Shown here piece by piece: positions 56,607-64,000 of a DNA stretch of 64,000 bases; positions within the stretch are counted from its first letter, which is position 1, and every line of letters begins with the position of its first letter. The position numbers were made by a program, and so were the translations under genes. Source of the stretch: JBEKTW01 sp963727845. GTDB lineage: Bacteria; Bacteroidota; Ignavibacteria; UBA10030; SZUA-254. Location of the stretch: the NCBI GenBank assembly GCA_963727845.1, contig CAVSHI010000006.1, forward strand, positions 310,001 through 374,000, given 5' to 3'. A model generated the notes under the pieces. It was not told where the DNA came from. It did no database searches and worked only from the letters and a program-made list of their open reading frames with translations.

Positions 56607-58382
56607 GTGATTCGGTCCCTTCGCAGAAATCTGATGTCCAGTCTGGGAGGTCTGGTATTGCTTTCCGTTGTGATCGTGGTCGCCGGCCAGCCGGCAATCA
56701 TCCGCACCGTTATTATCTCCGGCAATCATGCCCTGAACGCCAGCCAGCTCTCGGCAGTGATGACGGAGAACCGGGGTTCCACGTTTTCTAAAATCCGGAT
56801 CAACTCCAACGTCGTTTCACTCCTTCAACGGTATCATGAAAATGGATATTACTTCGCGACGGTGAGCCTCATTCCCCCGGTCTATTCGGCTGACAGCGCC
56901 TTCGTTGACGTCGGATTTTCCATTGAAGAAGGAGAGCAGTCGCGCATCGGAATGATCGAACTCGAAGGCAATACGGCATTCACGCGGGATGAGATCCTTC
57001 AACAGTTCGAAACCCGTCCGGGCGGATTTCTCGACCCCAAAGTTCTTGAACGTGATATCGACGCCCTGCTGACCCGCTATGAACGTCATGGCTATCCGTT
57101 TACGGACATCGCCGTAGAAGAAATCTCGCAATATCGTGAGGGATCTGACTCGAAACTGCGTGTTGTGCTGCACTTCGAAGAGGGTGAAAAGGTAACTATT
57201 GATGAAATCCGCGTAGTAGGGAACAAAGAAACAAAAGAGCAGGTCATTGTGCGCGAAACGGGCATCCGGCCCGGCGATTACTATGACCAGGAACAGATAG
57301 AAAAAATTCCGACACGGCTCAACCGCATGAATATCTTTTCCCGCGTCGAAGAGCCCGAATTTTTCGTCAAGAAATCCGGTTCCGGCGGCTTGCTCCTCCC
57401 GGTTCAAGAAGGGAACACCAATACGTTCGACGGTATTCTCGGATATGTCCCTGCCTCTAACACGGGCGCGCAGGGGTACGTGATGGGTTTGGTAAACGTG
57501 ACGATGAAGAATCTTTTCGGTACGGCGCGCAAGCTCAACGTTCATTGGCAGCGAGATGACCAGCTGTCGCAAGAACTGTCGGCGCAGTATGTTGAGCCGT
57601 GGGTCGCCGACCTTCCCGTTGACGCGAGCGCCCTTTTCCAGCAGCGCCAGCAGGATACTACCTTCGTGCGTCGTGCCTTCGAGCTGAAAGCGGACCTGCA
57701 TGTTTCGGATGCGTTCACTGTGGGAGGAATTTTTGACCAGGAAAATGTCATTCCCTCGAGCACGCTCACCGGCGTTGCATTATCGAACAGCAGAACGGTG
57801 ACGACGGGACTGGAGTTCCGCTACGATTCGCGCGATGATATCGTCAGCCCGACGGGCGGCGTCAATTACCACAGCGATTACCGGTTCGGCAATAAAACCA
57901 TCCTTGGCCCGCCAATAGATTCTGCATCGAAGACCAGCTTTACCGTTCAGAAGGTCAGCTTCGACGCCGAATTCTTCGCCCAACCCTTCCTCCGCCAGGT
58001 CATTGCCGTCGGCGTTCATGGTCGCGAGCTGACGAGCGACAATATCGACGTCGGGGATCTGTACCGTTTTGGAGGCGCGACAACACTACGCGGCTACCGG
58101 GAAAATCAGTTTCTCGGTTCGCGGGTGGGGTGGACGAACACGGAATACCGCTTTCTGCTCGCCCGCCGTTCCTACCTCCTTGTTTTTTTCGACACCGGTT
58201 ATTACTTTCTACCGGGCGACGACGCGCAGGGGATTTCATCGATCGAACACCTGAAGTACGGCTATGGCTTTGGCATCCGGCTTGAATCCTCGCTCGGGAA
58301 TATCGGAGTGAGTTTCGCGCTGGGGCAGGGGGACTCGTTCAGTCAGGGAAAAATTCACATCGGCCTGATCAATGATTTCTGA
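56607..58382 (+). CDS. Omp85/BamA-family outer-membrane barrel with POTRA domains
   Basis: The GTG at 56607 follows AGAGGGA at good spacing and gives a signal-like N-terminus (VIRSLRRNLMSSLGGLVLLSVVIVVAGQ); ATG 56634 and an overlapping ATG 56544 are alternatives. Three POTRA-like units follow: RTVIISGNHALNASQLSAV, IGMIELEGNTAFTRDEIL and IDEIRVVGNKETKEQVIV. The barrel begins near residue 240 (FDGILGYVPAS), with the L6-type segment in GGATTLRGYRENQFLGSR (the VRGF/Y-like motif reads LRGY), and ends IHIGLINDF with a terminal aromatic. The short POTRA set (three) and total length of about 590 suggest a TamA- or BamA-like paralogue rather than the main BamA (usually five POTRA). It inserts barrel proteins or translocates substrates. 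Confidence 0.88.
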   Translation: MIRSLRRNLMSSLGGLVLLSVVIVVAGQPAIIRTVIISGNHALNASQLSAVMTENRGSTFSKIRINSNVVSLLQRYHENGYYFATVSLIPPVYSADSAFVDVGFSIEEGEQSRIGMIELEGNTAFTRDEILQQFETRPGGFLDPKVLERDIDALLTRYERHGYPFTDIAVEEISQYREGSDSKLRVVLHFEEGEKVTIDEIRVVGNKETKEQVIVRETGIRPGDYYDQEQIEKIPTRLNRMNIFSRVEEPEFFVKKSGSGGLLLPVQEGNTNTFDGILGYVPASNTGAQGYVMGLVNVTMKNLFGTARKLNVHWQRDDQLSQELSAQYVEPWVADLPVDASALFQQRQQDTTFVRRAFELKADLHVSDAFTVGGIFDQENVIPSSTLTGVALSNSRTVTTGLEFRYDSRDDIVSPTGGVNYHSDYRFGNKTILGPPIDSASKTSFTVQKVSFDAEFFAQPFLRQVIAVGVHGRELTSDNIDVGDLYRFGGATTLRGYRENQFLGSRVGWTNTEYRFLLARRSYLLVFFDTGYYFLPGDDAQGISSIEHLKYGYGFGIRLESSLGNIGVSFALGQGDSFSQGKIHIGLINDF

Positions 58383-58676
58383 GCTAACGGCCCAACAGCC
58401 AATAGCTACCAGCCAATAGCTAACAGCCAATAGCTAACAGCCAATGGCAGGAGTAATGGAGTATTGGAGTGATGGAAGATGGAGTAGTTCGGTAGTTGAA
58501 TAGTTTTGTAGTTAGGTGGTTGAGATAAGGCGGAACATTTTTTACTTTTGATTTTTGACTTTTGAATTGTTTGTAGTTGAGATCGTGAGCTTTTTGCCAG
58601 GCTCTCATCACTTTCATCATCTTTTATCAGCGGTCTAATTTTGACTTTTTAATTTTTCATTTTTAATTGCTGTACA
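58383..58676. repeat. Modular AT-rich intergenic repeat region 2
   Basis: Starts with tandem CCAATAGCTAACAG-like units (58390-58447), then a 100-base block (58484-58583) about 95% identical to 19651-19750, and then TTTCATCATCTTTTATCAGCGG (58612-58655), almost the same as 59768-59811. It runs to the start codon of rnhB. No gene seen. Confidence 0.8.
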
Positions 58677-59294
58677 ATGGTAGACCTGGAATTCGAAAAG
58701 AGGCTGTGGTCGAGAGGCATCGGACTCGTTGCGGGCGTCGATGAAGCCGGCCGGGGACCGCTGGCCGGTCCGGTCGTTGCGGCGGCGGTTGTGTTTCCAG
58801 TGGACACCTGGATTGAAGGTGTGGATGATTCAAAAAAACTTTCTGCTGCCGCACGGGAACGGATTCTCGGCCTGATCACTCAAAAAGCACTTGGCATTGG
58901 CATCGGTGTCGTTCCGAATACCGTCATTGATAGTGTGAATATTTTTCAAGCTACCATGCAGGCGATGGCGGAAGCAGTGGCCAAACTCTCGTCGGCGCCC
59001 GGGCATCTGCTCATCGATGGACCGCATTACCGCGACAACAGCATTCCGTGTACGCGCATTGTCGATGGCGACGCGAAATGTTTTACGATCGCTGCCGCTT
59101 CCATTGTTGCGAAAGTCACCAGGGACCGGATCATGATCGAGTACGACAAAGTATATCCTCAATACGGATTCGCAAAGCATAAGGGGTACGGAACGAAGGA
59201 GCATCGCGAAGCGATCCGCAATTTCGGATCCTGTGTACTGCACCGTCAGAGTTTCCGGCTGCCGGCTAGAGTTCTCCCGGAGGCGCATGGATAG
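58677..59294 (+). CDS. rnhB: Ribonuclease HII
   Basis: Degrades RNA in RNA-DNA hybrids and removes misincorporated ribonucleotides, in the cytoplasm. The start is MVDLEFEKRLW. The active-site motif GVDEAGRGPLAGP has the acidic pair D22-E23. The third Asp is in HLLIDGPH (114) and the fourth in IAAASIVAKVTRDR (150). The conserved YPQYGFAKHKGYGTKEH is near 160-176. The length of 205 residues is normal. Its stop overlaps the yraN start by eight bases. The ATG is preceded only by the AT-rich repeat, with no Shine-Dalgarno. Confidence 0.95.
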   Translation: MVDLEFEKRLWSRGIGLVAGVDEAGRGPLAGPVVAAAVVFPVDTWIEGVDDSKKLSAAARERILGLITQKALGIGIGVVPNTVIDSVNIFQATMQAMAEAVAKLSSAPGHLLIDGPHYRDNSIPCTRIVDGDAKCFTIAAASIVAKVTRDRIMIEYDKVYPQYGFAKHKGYGTKEHREAIRNFGSCVLHRQSFRLPARVLPEAHG

Positions 59295-59637
59295 ACAAAC
59301 GTGGGGCAAGGAAGGCGAGGACCGAGCAGTTGGTTTTCTGTTGAAAAAGGGTTACCGTATCATTGAAAGGAACTTTCGATTCGGTCACGGTGAGATCGAC
59401 ATTGTTGCGGAAGATGGGGCAACACTTGTGTTCGTGGAGGTGAAATCACGCCGGTCGAAATCCTTCGGTGAAGCAGAAGAGCAAATTTCGATGCACAAAA
59501 GGAAGCATTTGAGAAGAGTGGCCGAGGGATACATCTTCAAACACAATATCGACGGAATAGCATGCCGGTTCGATGTGATTGGAGTCCAGTATGTTGGTAA
59601 GGAGACGGAAATTCGCCACCTGGAGAATGCATTTTGA
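59287..59637 (+). CDS. yraN: YraN/UPF0102 family nuclease-fold protein
   Basis: The start at 59287 (MDRQTWGKEGEDRAVGFLLKKGY) lies eight bases inside rnhB; a longer frame from 59233 is rejected. The motifs GEIDIVAEDG and FVEVKSRR are those of the PD-(D/E)XK nuclease-like fold of the UPF0102 family. At 116 residues it has the typical size. The family commonly follows rnhB; its function is not firmly established. Confidence 0.92.
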   Translation: MDRQTWGKEGEDRAVGFLLKKGYRIIERNFRFGHGEIDIVAEDGATLVFVEVKSRRSKSFGEAEEQISMHKRKHLRRVAEGYIFKHNIDGIACRFDVIGVQYVGKETEIRHLENAF

Positions 59638-59639
59638 AA

Positions 59640-59994
59640 ATAGTAGTTAGGTAGTTGAGTAGTTGGGTAGCTAGATAGTTGAGATAAGTTAAAACTTTTT
59701 TTGATTCTGTGTTTTTGTCAACAACTATAGCACTATTGAACGATTGAACTATTCAACTTCCCCATCATTTTCATCATCTTTTATCAGCGGCCTAATTTTG
59801 ACTTTTTAATTTGAATTGTAACCTAATAGCCAAAGGCCAAAAGCCAATGGCCCAGAGCCTTTAGCCATTAGCTATTAGCTGTTGGTTAGAAACTGGCCGC
59901 AATGACCAATGACGAATGACCAGTGACAAAGAACCAATGACTAAGAACCAAGAACCAACAACCAAGAACCACGAACTAAGAACCAACTAACCAA
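59640..59994. repeat. Modular AT-rich intergenic repeat region 3
   Basis: Contains TAGTTAGGTAGTTGAGTAG units (59643-59700), TTTCATCATC...TTTGACTTTTTAATTT (59768-59811), GCCAAAGGCCAAAAGCCAATGG units (59823-59880) and AAGAACCAACAACCAAGAACC units (59930-59990) that reach the cstA start codon. No Shine-Dalgarno is visible for cstA. Confidence 0.8.
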
Positions 59995-61848
59995 ATGAAT
60001 GCCTTGCCTCTAGTAATTGCCGCCTTGTGCATCATGGCGATCGCCTATCGTTATTACGGCGCGTTCCTGGCCGCCAAGGTTGTCGCCCTCGACGATGCGC
60101 GGGTGACGCCGGCGCACACAATGGAGGACGGTCAGAACTACCATCCGACGAACAAATGGGTACTGTTCGGGCATCATTTCGCCGCCATATCCGGCGCGGG
60201 ACCTCTCATCGGACCCGTGCTCGCCGCCCAGTTCGGATTCTTGCCGGGGTATCTGTGGCTGCTGATCGGAGTATGTCTTGGCGGGGCGGTGCATGACTTC
60301 GTAATCCTTTCCGCTTCGATCAGAAGGAAAGGGAAATCGCTCGCAGAGATAGCCCGCAACGAGATCAGCCCGCTGGCGGGTATCATCGGCTCGGTTGCGA
60401 TTCTGATCATCGTCGTAATCGCCCTTGCAGGTCTTGGACTGGCGGTCGTAAATGCGCTGAGAGACAGCTCGTGGGGGACATTCACCATCGGTATGACGAT
60501 ACCGGTTGCGTTATTTGTTGGGCTCTGGATGTACCGCATCCGTCCGGGAAAGATCGTCGAGGCAAGTATCATCGGAGTCGTGGCGGTCATAGCTGCCGTT
60601 GTCGTCGGGGCATGGATTCCACAGTCGTCCCTTGCGCAGTACTTCACACTCTCGCGTGAGGGCATCATTATTTCGATTGCGATATATGGTTTCATCGCAT
60701 CTGTTCTGCCCGTGTGGCTCCTGCTCGCCCCGCGGGACTATTTGAGCTCCTACATGAAAATAGGAACGATCGCCGCTCTTATCATCGGGGTCATTATCGT
60801 TCATCCCGACCTGAAGATGCCCGCGATAACGCAGTTCGTCAATGGCGGCGGTCCGATTGTCTCCGGTAAGTTGTTTCCCTTTGTCTTCATCACCATTGCC
60901 TGTGGAGCAATCTCGGGATTTCACGCGCTCGTGTCATCCGGGACGACTCCGAAGATGATCAACCGTGAAAGCGATGCGCGAATGATCGGGTACGGCGCGA
61001 TGCTCATGGAAGGGGTTGTCGGGATCATTTCTTTGATTGCGGCATCCTCACTCTTCCCCGGCGACTATTTTGCGATCAATGCCTCGCCGGACAAATTCGC
61101 GGCGCTCGGGTTATCGACTGTCAACCTCGCCCAGCTTTCTCAGGAAGTGGGTGAGAAGCTCGTGGCGCGGCCAGGCGGAGCCGTCTCACTGGCGGTCGGC
61201 TTTGCGCAGATCTTTTCGGGCATCCCGGGCATGCGCAGCCTCATGTCCTATTGGTATCATTTCGCGATCATGTTCGAGGCTCTGTTCATCCTCACGACGA
61301 TCGATGCGGGTACACGAATCGCGAGATTTCTGGTGCAGGAATTCGTTGGAAAAGTGTGGAAACCGTTTGAGCGGACGAACTGGATGCCCGGGGCGATCAT
61401 CGCAACTGGAGTATCCGTGTTTGCGTGGGCCTATTTCATCTGGACGGGAAGTATCAGTACGATCTGGCCAATGTTCGGGACGGCAAACCAGCTGCTCGCG
61501 AGCGTCGCGCTGGCGGTGGGAACAAGTGCGATTATCAATTCGGGTAAGGCGCGGTACGCCTGGGCGACGTTTATCCCTATGCTGTTTGTCGCGACGACCA
61601 CGCTGACGGCGTGCTGGCTGAATATTACCGACACGTTCCTGCCACTCATCGGCAATCCGGGAACGCAAGTTCAGGGTTCCGTCGATGCGGTCCTGACTGC
61701 CGTCATCATGATTTGCGCGGTGATTATCCTCATTGAGGCTTTCCGGCGATGGTACAAGGTGCTGGTAAAACACGAGTATGTGGTGGCTGGTGAGGTCGTG
61801 TACGCCTCGGACAGCAAGTTCACTCCTCCCGATTTTGGCTGCTGCTGA
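59995..61848 (+). CDS. cstA: Carbon starvation protein CstA-type permease
   Basis: Membrane transporter of the CstA/BtsT family (peptide or pyruvate uptake) with about 16-18 hydrophobic segments. It starts MNALPLVIAALCIMAIAYRYYGAFLAAKV. The early signature FGHHFAAISGAGPLIGPVLAAQFGFLPG is at about 58-85, then VHDFVILSASIRRKGKSLAEIAR. Later come HALVSSGTTPKMINRE and WPMFGTANQLLA, also conserved in the family. The length of 617 residues is normal for the shorter CstA type. The C-terminus ends PPDFGCC, a paired cysteine. The gene is preceded by degenerate repeats without a clear promoter. Confidence 0.94.
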   Translation: MNALPLVIAALCIMAIAYRYYGAFLAAKVVALDDARVTPAHTMEDGQNYHPTNKWVLFGHHFAAISGAGPLIGPVLAAQFGFLPGYLWLLIGVCLGGAVHDFVILSASIRRKGKSLAEIARNEISPLAGIIGSVAILIIVVIALAGLGLAVVNALRDSSWGTFTIGMTIPVALFVGLWMYRIRPGKIVEASIIGVVAVIAAVVVGAWIPQSSLAQYFTLSREGIIISIAIYGFIASVLPVWLLLAPRDYLSSYMKIGTIAALIIGVIIVHPDLKMPAITQFVNGGGPIVSGKLFPFVFITIACGAISGFHALVSSGTTPKMINRESDARMIGYGAMLMEGVVGIISLIAASSLFPGDYFAINASPDKFAALGLSTVNLAQLSQEVGEKLVARPGGAVSLAVGFAQIFSGIPGMRSLMSYWYHFAIMFEALFILTTIDAGTRIARFLVQEFVGKVWKPFERTNWMPGAIIATGVSVFAWAYFIWTGSISTIWPMFGTANQLLASVALAVGTSAIINSGKARYAWATFIPMLFVATTTLTACWLNITDTFLPLIGNPGTQVQGSVDAVLTAVIMICAVIILIEAFRRWYKVLVKHEYVVAGEVVYASDSKFTPPDFGCC

Positions 61849-61875
61849 ACCCTCAGCGGCTACACTAAGCCCTAT

Positions 61876-62032
61876 CGTCACACTGAGCGAAGTCCCGCTT
61901 GTTTTGAGCGGGACGGAGTCGAAGTGTGGCCCAAGCCTGCGAATGTCAGCTCCGCCGCTCCTAACACCCTTCGACTCTCCTTCGACTCCCCCTCGCTCCG
62001 CTCGGGGTCGCTCAGGATCGCTCAGGGTGACG
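61876..62032. repeat. 158-bp palindromic repeat element, copy 2 (inverted)
   Basis: Reverse complement of the element at 26090-26247, with the same inverted ends CGTCACACTGAGCGAAG and CGCTCAGGGTGACG. It fills most of the gap between cstA and the LamG gene. A plus-strand reading frame across it is a shadow. Confidence 0.8.
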
Positions 62033-62156
62033 AGCCCTTTTACATGTTTTGCGGCCTTGACATTATGTTTTTCCCTTTGTACATTACCCCCGGTTTAAGG
62101 TCTATCTTGCCAATGCGGCTTTAACAGAATTTGCAGTTTTTCTCAAAAAGAGGGAT

Positions 62157-63014
62157 TTGAGAGGTAACTTGCAGAATTATCTTTCACGTGTTTGTAGAAA
62201 ACTTCCTTTATCCGCTCTTGCGGTGTTTCTTCTGGCGCTGAGTCTTCAATCCACATCGGCCCAGGAAAAACTCCTCACCGTTTTCCAATTTAACCAATCT
62301 ACTACTGCAGATGGCTTCCCTGTTGCAGATACTACTGCGCACCTCTCTATTGCTTCATTGGATTCTGCTCTGGTCGCATACTATCCCTTTGATGGCGACG
62401 CCTCAGACAGAAGCGGTCACGGGAACCATGGAATCGTTGTTGGTGCGCGATTGACATCTGACCGATTCGGACATCCACGCTCTGCCTTGCTTTTCGAGCG
62501 TGTAAGCGACTCTGTCATTATACCTTCCTCGTCCGATTTCGATTTCTCTGACGAAAGGGCGGCAACTATAAGTTGCTGGATCTGCGGCGCAAGCGATGCG
62601 GGTCGGGCGAATATAGGGATTACATGTTATGGAGGAAGAGGCGGCACCGTCTGCAAACTATTCAGACTTGGATTGGCTGTGAACGAAAAGACCATGACAG
62701 CAATCGTCCATTCTTCTGAGTGTAATGTCAGCGTTCAATCGTCTTATCGCAGTGCGGTGAACAAATGGCATCATCTCGCATGCACTATCGACAATGATTT
62801 CCTTGTCTTCTACCACAACGGTCGGATGATCGACAAGCGATCACTGTATGAAACAAAATGGGAGACGAACACGACGAACGGCGTGATGGTGAACACCAAT
62901 GTGTCGCCATACCGGGGAGTGAGGACTGCACTTGATGATTTGCGGATTTATAACAGGGCTTTGTCAGCCAGGGAAGTTGAGATGCTCTTCGATGAGAAGA
63001 GGAACGCCAGATGA
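62157..63014 (+). CDS. Secreted LamG-like (concanavalin fold) domain protein
   Basis: The frame opens with TTG at 62157, and a second TTG at 62169 lies 4 bases after GAGAGG, so the start is uncertain; no ATG precedes the signal peptide (LPLSALAVFLLALSLQSTSAQ). A linker is followed by a LamG/jellyroll domain from about residue 70: LVAYYPFDGDASDRSGHGNHGIVV, WHHLACTIDND, and LDDLRIYNRALSAREVEMLFDE at the end, the classic LamG-3 close. Such domains bind carbohydrate. No sorting domain follows, which is short for a surface protein here. It ends 67 bases inside the convergent methyltransferase gene. Confidence 0.78.
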   Translation: MRGNLQNYLSRVCRKLPLSALAVFLLALSLQSTSAQEKLLTVFQFNQSTTADGFPVADTTAHLSIASLDSALVAYYPFDGDASDRSGHGNHGIVVGARLTSDRFGHPRSALLFERVSDSVIIPSSSDFDFSDERAATISCWICGASDAGRANIGITCYGGRGGTVCKLFRLGLAVNEKTMTAIVHSSECNVSVQSSYRSAVNKWHHLACTIDNDFLVFYHNGRMIDKRSLYETKWETNTTNGVMVNTNVSPYRGVRTALDDLRIYNRALSAREVEMLFDEKRNAR

Positions 63015-64000
63015 GACGAAGTTTGCGATTCGGGGATTCTAGTACCAATTATCTGCGTCACACCGAACGCCGTTTCTTTCCTGACGACCTTCGATAATCC
63101 TGCATTCTCCATCCATGACCGCACTTCGGAGTCCGTATAGGTGTCGCCGGATCCCGTGCCCACCAGCATGTTCAGGGCGAAGAACGCTCCGTGCAGAGGG
63201 GCCGTCCGGTCATCATCCATGATGAAATCCTGCACCACAACCCGTCCGTTCGGATTCAACGCTCGCGCGCATTTCTTGATGAGCGTGCGATTTTCACTTT
63301 CGGAATTGCTGTGGATAATCGCGGAAAGAAACACCAGGTCAAACCCCCTTCCGAGATCGCCTTTCATATAATCGCCGCGCCGCAGCTCGATTTTCGAAGT
63401 GAGCTTTGCCTTTTTCACGTACTTTTTCGTTAGCGGCAGAACGTTTGGCAGGTCAAAGACAGTAGCAGTGACGCCGGGCTTCGCTTTCACGAAAGCCATT
63501 GCGAACGCACCAGAGCCGCCGCCGACATCGAGCACACGGGACACGCCCAATAAGTCCATCTGAGCAACGACTTCCGGTGCCTGCTTCGCAGCCCGGTCAT
63601 GCATAGCGGCGATGAACGCCGTGAGCCACACGTTGCCCCGGCTATTTATCTCCGGTCGCACGGCAACCGAGGTTCCTTTCCTGACCGCGGCTGTGAGCGT
63701 GGTCCAGGTGTCCCACAGGTGAACCGTGTGCATCATGCCGGACATAAATTCCGGATTGCCTTTCACCAGGTATCGAAGCGCGATGGGAGTATTTTCGAAT
63801 TTGCCATTCCTCTTTTTCAGCAATTCCATTGCGCAAAGCGCATTCATCAGCCTGTCCGTTGCCCGCGGGTCGGTCTTCAGCGCCCGCGCAACATCCGCGG
63901 ACGACTTCTTACGGTCGCTCAGTTCCGTGAACACGCCGAGCTCGAATGCCGTCAGCAGAATCCGGCTGCTCTGAAAACGATACGCCGCTTCTCTGAGAAT
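62948..64000 (-). CDS. SAM-dependent O-methyltransferase, plant-type dimerisation domain (5' end outside window)
   Basis: The gene enters from the right edge; in-frame codons ILREAAYRFQSSRILLTAFELGVFTEL continue to 64000, so the GTG at 63934 is not the true start. This first part is the helical dimerisation domain of the family-2 O-methyltransferases. The SAM site is LDVGGGSGAFAMAFVKAKPG, with the later acidic loop in RVVVQDFIMDDDRTAP. The C-terminal residues after VTQIIGTR look unlike the family and overlap the LamG gene by 67 bases; a small sequence error could have extended the frame. Substrate unknown (family members act on hydroxyindoles, carotenoids and similar). Confidence 0.87.
   Translation of the reverse strand: MLREAAYRFQSSRILLTAFELGVFTELSDRKKSSADVARALKTDPRATDRLMNALCAMELLKKRNGKFENTPIALRYLVKGNPEFMSGMMHTVHLWDTWTTLTAAVRKGTSVAVRPEINSRGNVWLTAFIAAMHDRAAKQAPEVVAQMDLLGVSRVLDVGGGSGAFAMAFVKAKPGVTATVFDLPNVLPLTKKYVKKAKLTSKIELRRGDYMKGDLGRGFDLVFLSAIIHSNSESENRTLIKKCARALNPNGRVVVQDFIMDDDRTAPLHGAFFALNMLVGTGSGDTYTDSEVRSWMENAGLSKVVRKETAFGVTQIIGTRIPESQTSSHLAFLFSSKSISTSLADKALL

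Noticed and set aside
1..64000. tRNA, rRNA or tmRNA genes
   Set aside because: I looked in the gene-free stretches for cloverleaf-like sequence with TTCRANNC and found none that holds up.

Overview
This window is chromosomal DNA of a Gram-negative bacterium from the Bacteroidota/Ignavibacteriota side of the tree. It encodes an outer-membrane toolkit (LpxH, an Omp85/BamA-like barrel, a GWxTD lipoprotein-like protein, a heptosyltransferase-type GT9). It also encodes several very large secreted proteins that end in the type IX secretion (T9SS) type A sorting domain, with the typical 'YPNPFNP' start and 'GVYFYRL...VKKM' end. That sorting-domain style is common in Ignavibacteria and relatives; the assignment is inferred from it, not from a marker-gene search. 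The backbone is moderately GC-rich. By eye, 42.3-50.3 kb is clearly more AT-rich.

Layout. 0-8.1 kb is a mostly minus-strand housekeeping block: truncated APC permease, PIG-L deacetylase, PBP1A, LpxH, a DsbD-alpha-like secreted protein, an MFS transporter and NusB. 8.4-16.4 kb holds two minus-strand T9SS proteins, the second a subtilisin-like S8 protease. Both are preceded by the same promoter plus a structured leader of about 120 bp. 16.6-17.9 kb holds an IS630-family element inserted at a CTAG on the edge of a small MITE-like element. 18-25.7 kb has a VWA protein, ObgE, a conserved unknown and a 1208-residue TPR protein. 25.7-26.6 kb is a cluster of palindromic repeats. 26.6-35.4 kb has a beta-propeller lipoprotein, a small lipoprotein and two more giant T9SS proteins. 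35.6-41 kb (minus) carries aroB, aroK, a PpiD/SurA-type foldase and an SQR-like flavoprotein. thrC follows at 41-42.3 kb. 42.7-50.2 kb is a three-gene, AT-richer secreted-protein cassette. 50.4-61.8 kb is a long plus-strand envelope run: GT9, DUF3108-like, deoxyhypusine-synthase-like, CPBP protease, cdsA, GWxTD, Omp85, rnhB, yraN, cstA. A LamG protein and a 5'-truncated O-methyltransferase close the window.

How it fits together. Much of the window serves the cell envelope: peptidoglycan synthesis, lipid A, CDP-diacylglycerol, outer-membrane assembly, periplasmic folding and T9SS export of giant surface proteins. Two structural signals stand out. First, five genes are split by six frameshifts, and all six have exactly the same sense (one surplus base). 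They include the normally essential obgE, so consensus-sequence indel errors are the most economical explanation. Second, intergenic DNA is crowded with repeat families: modular AT-rich repeats, palindromic 88-bp and 158-bp elements, and a CTGAGC...GAAGG motif that has also entered the coding sequence of two T9SS sorting signals.
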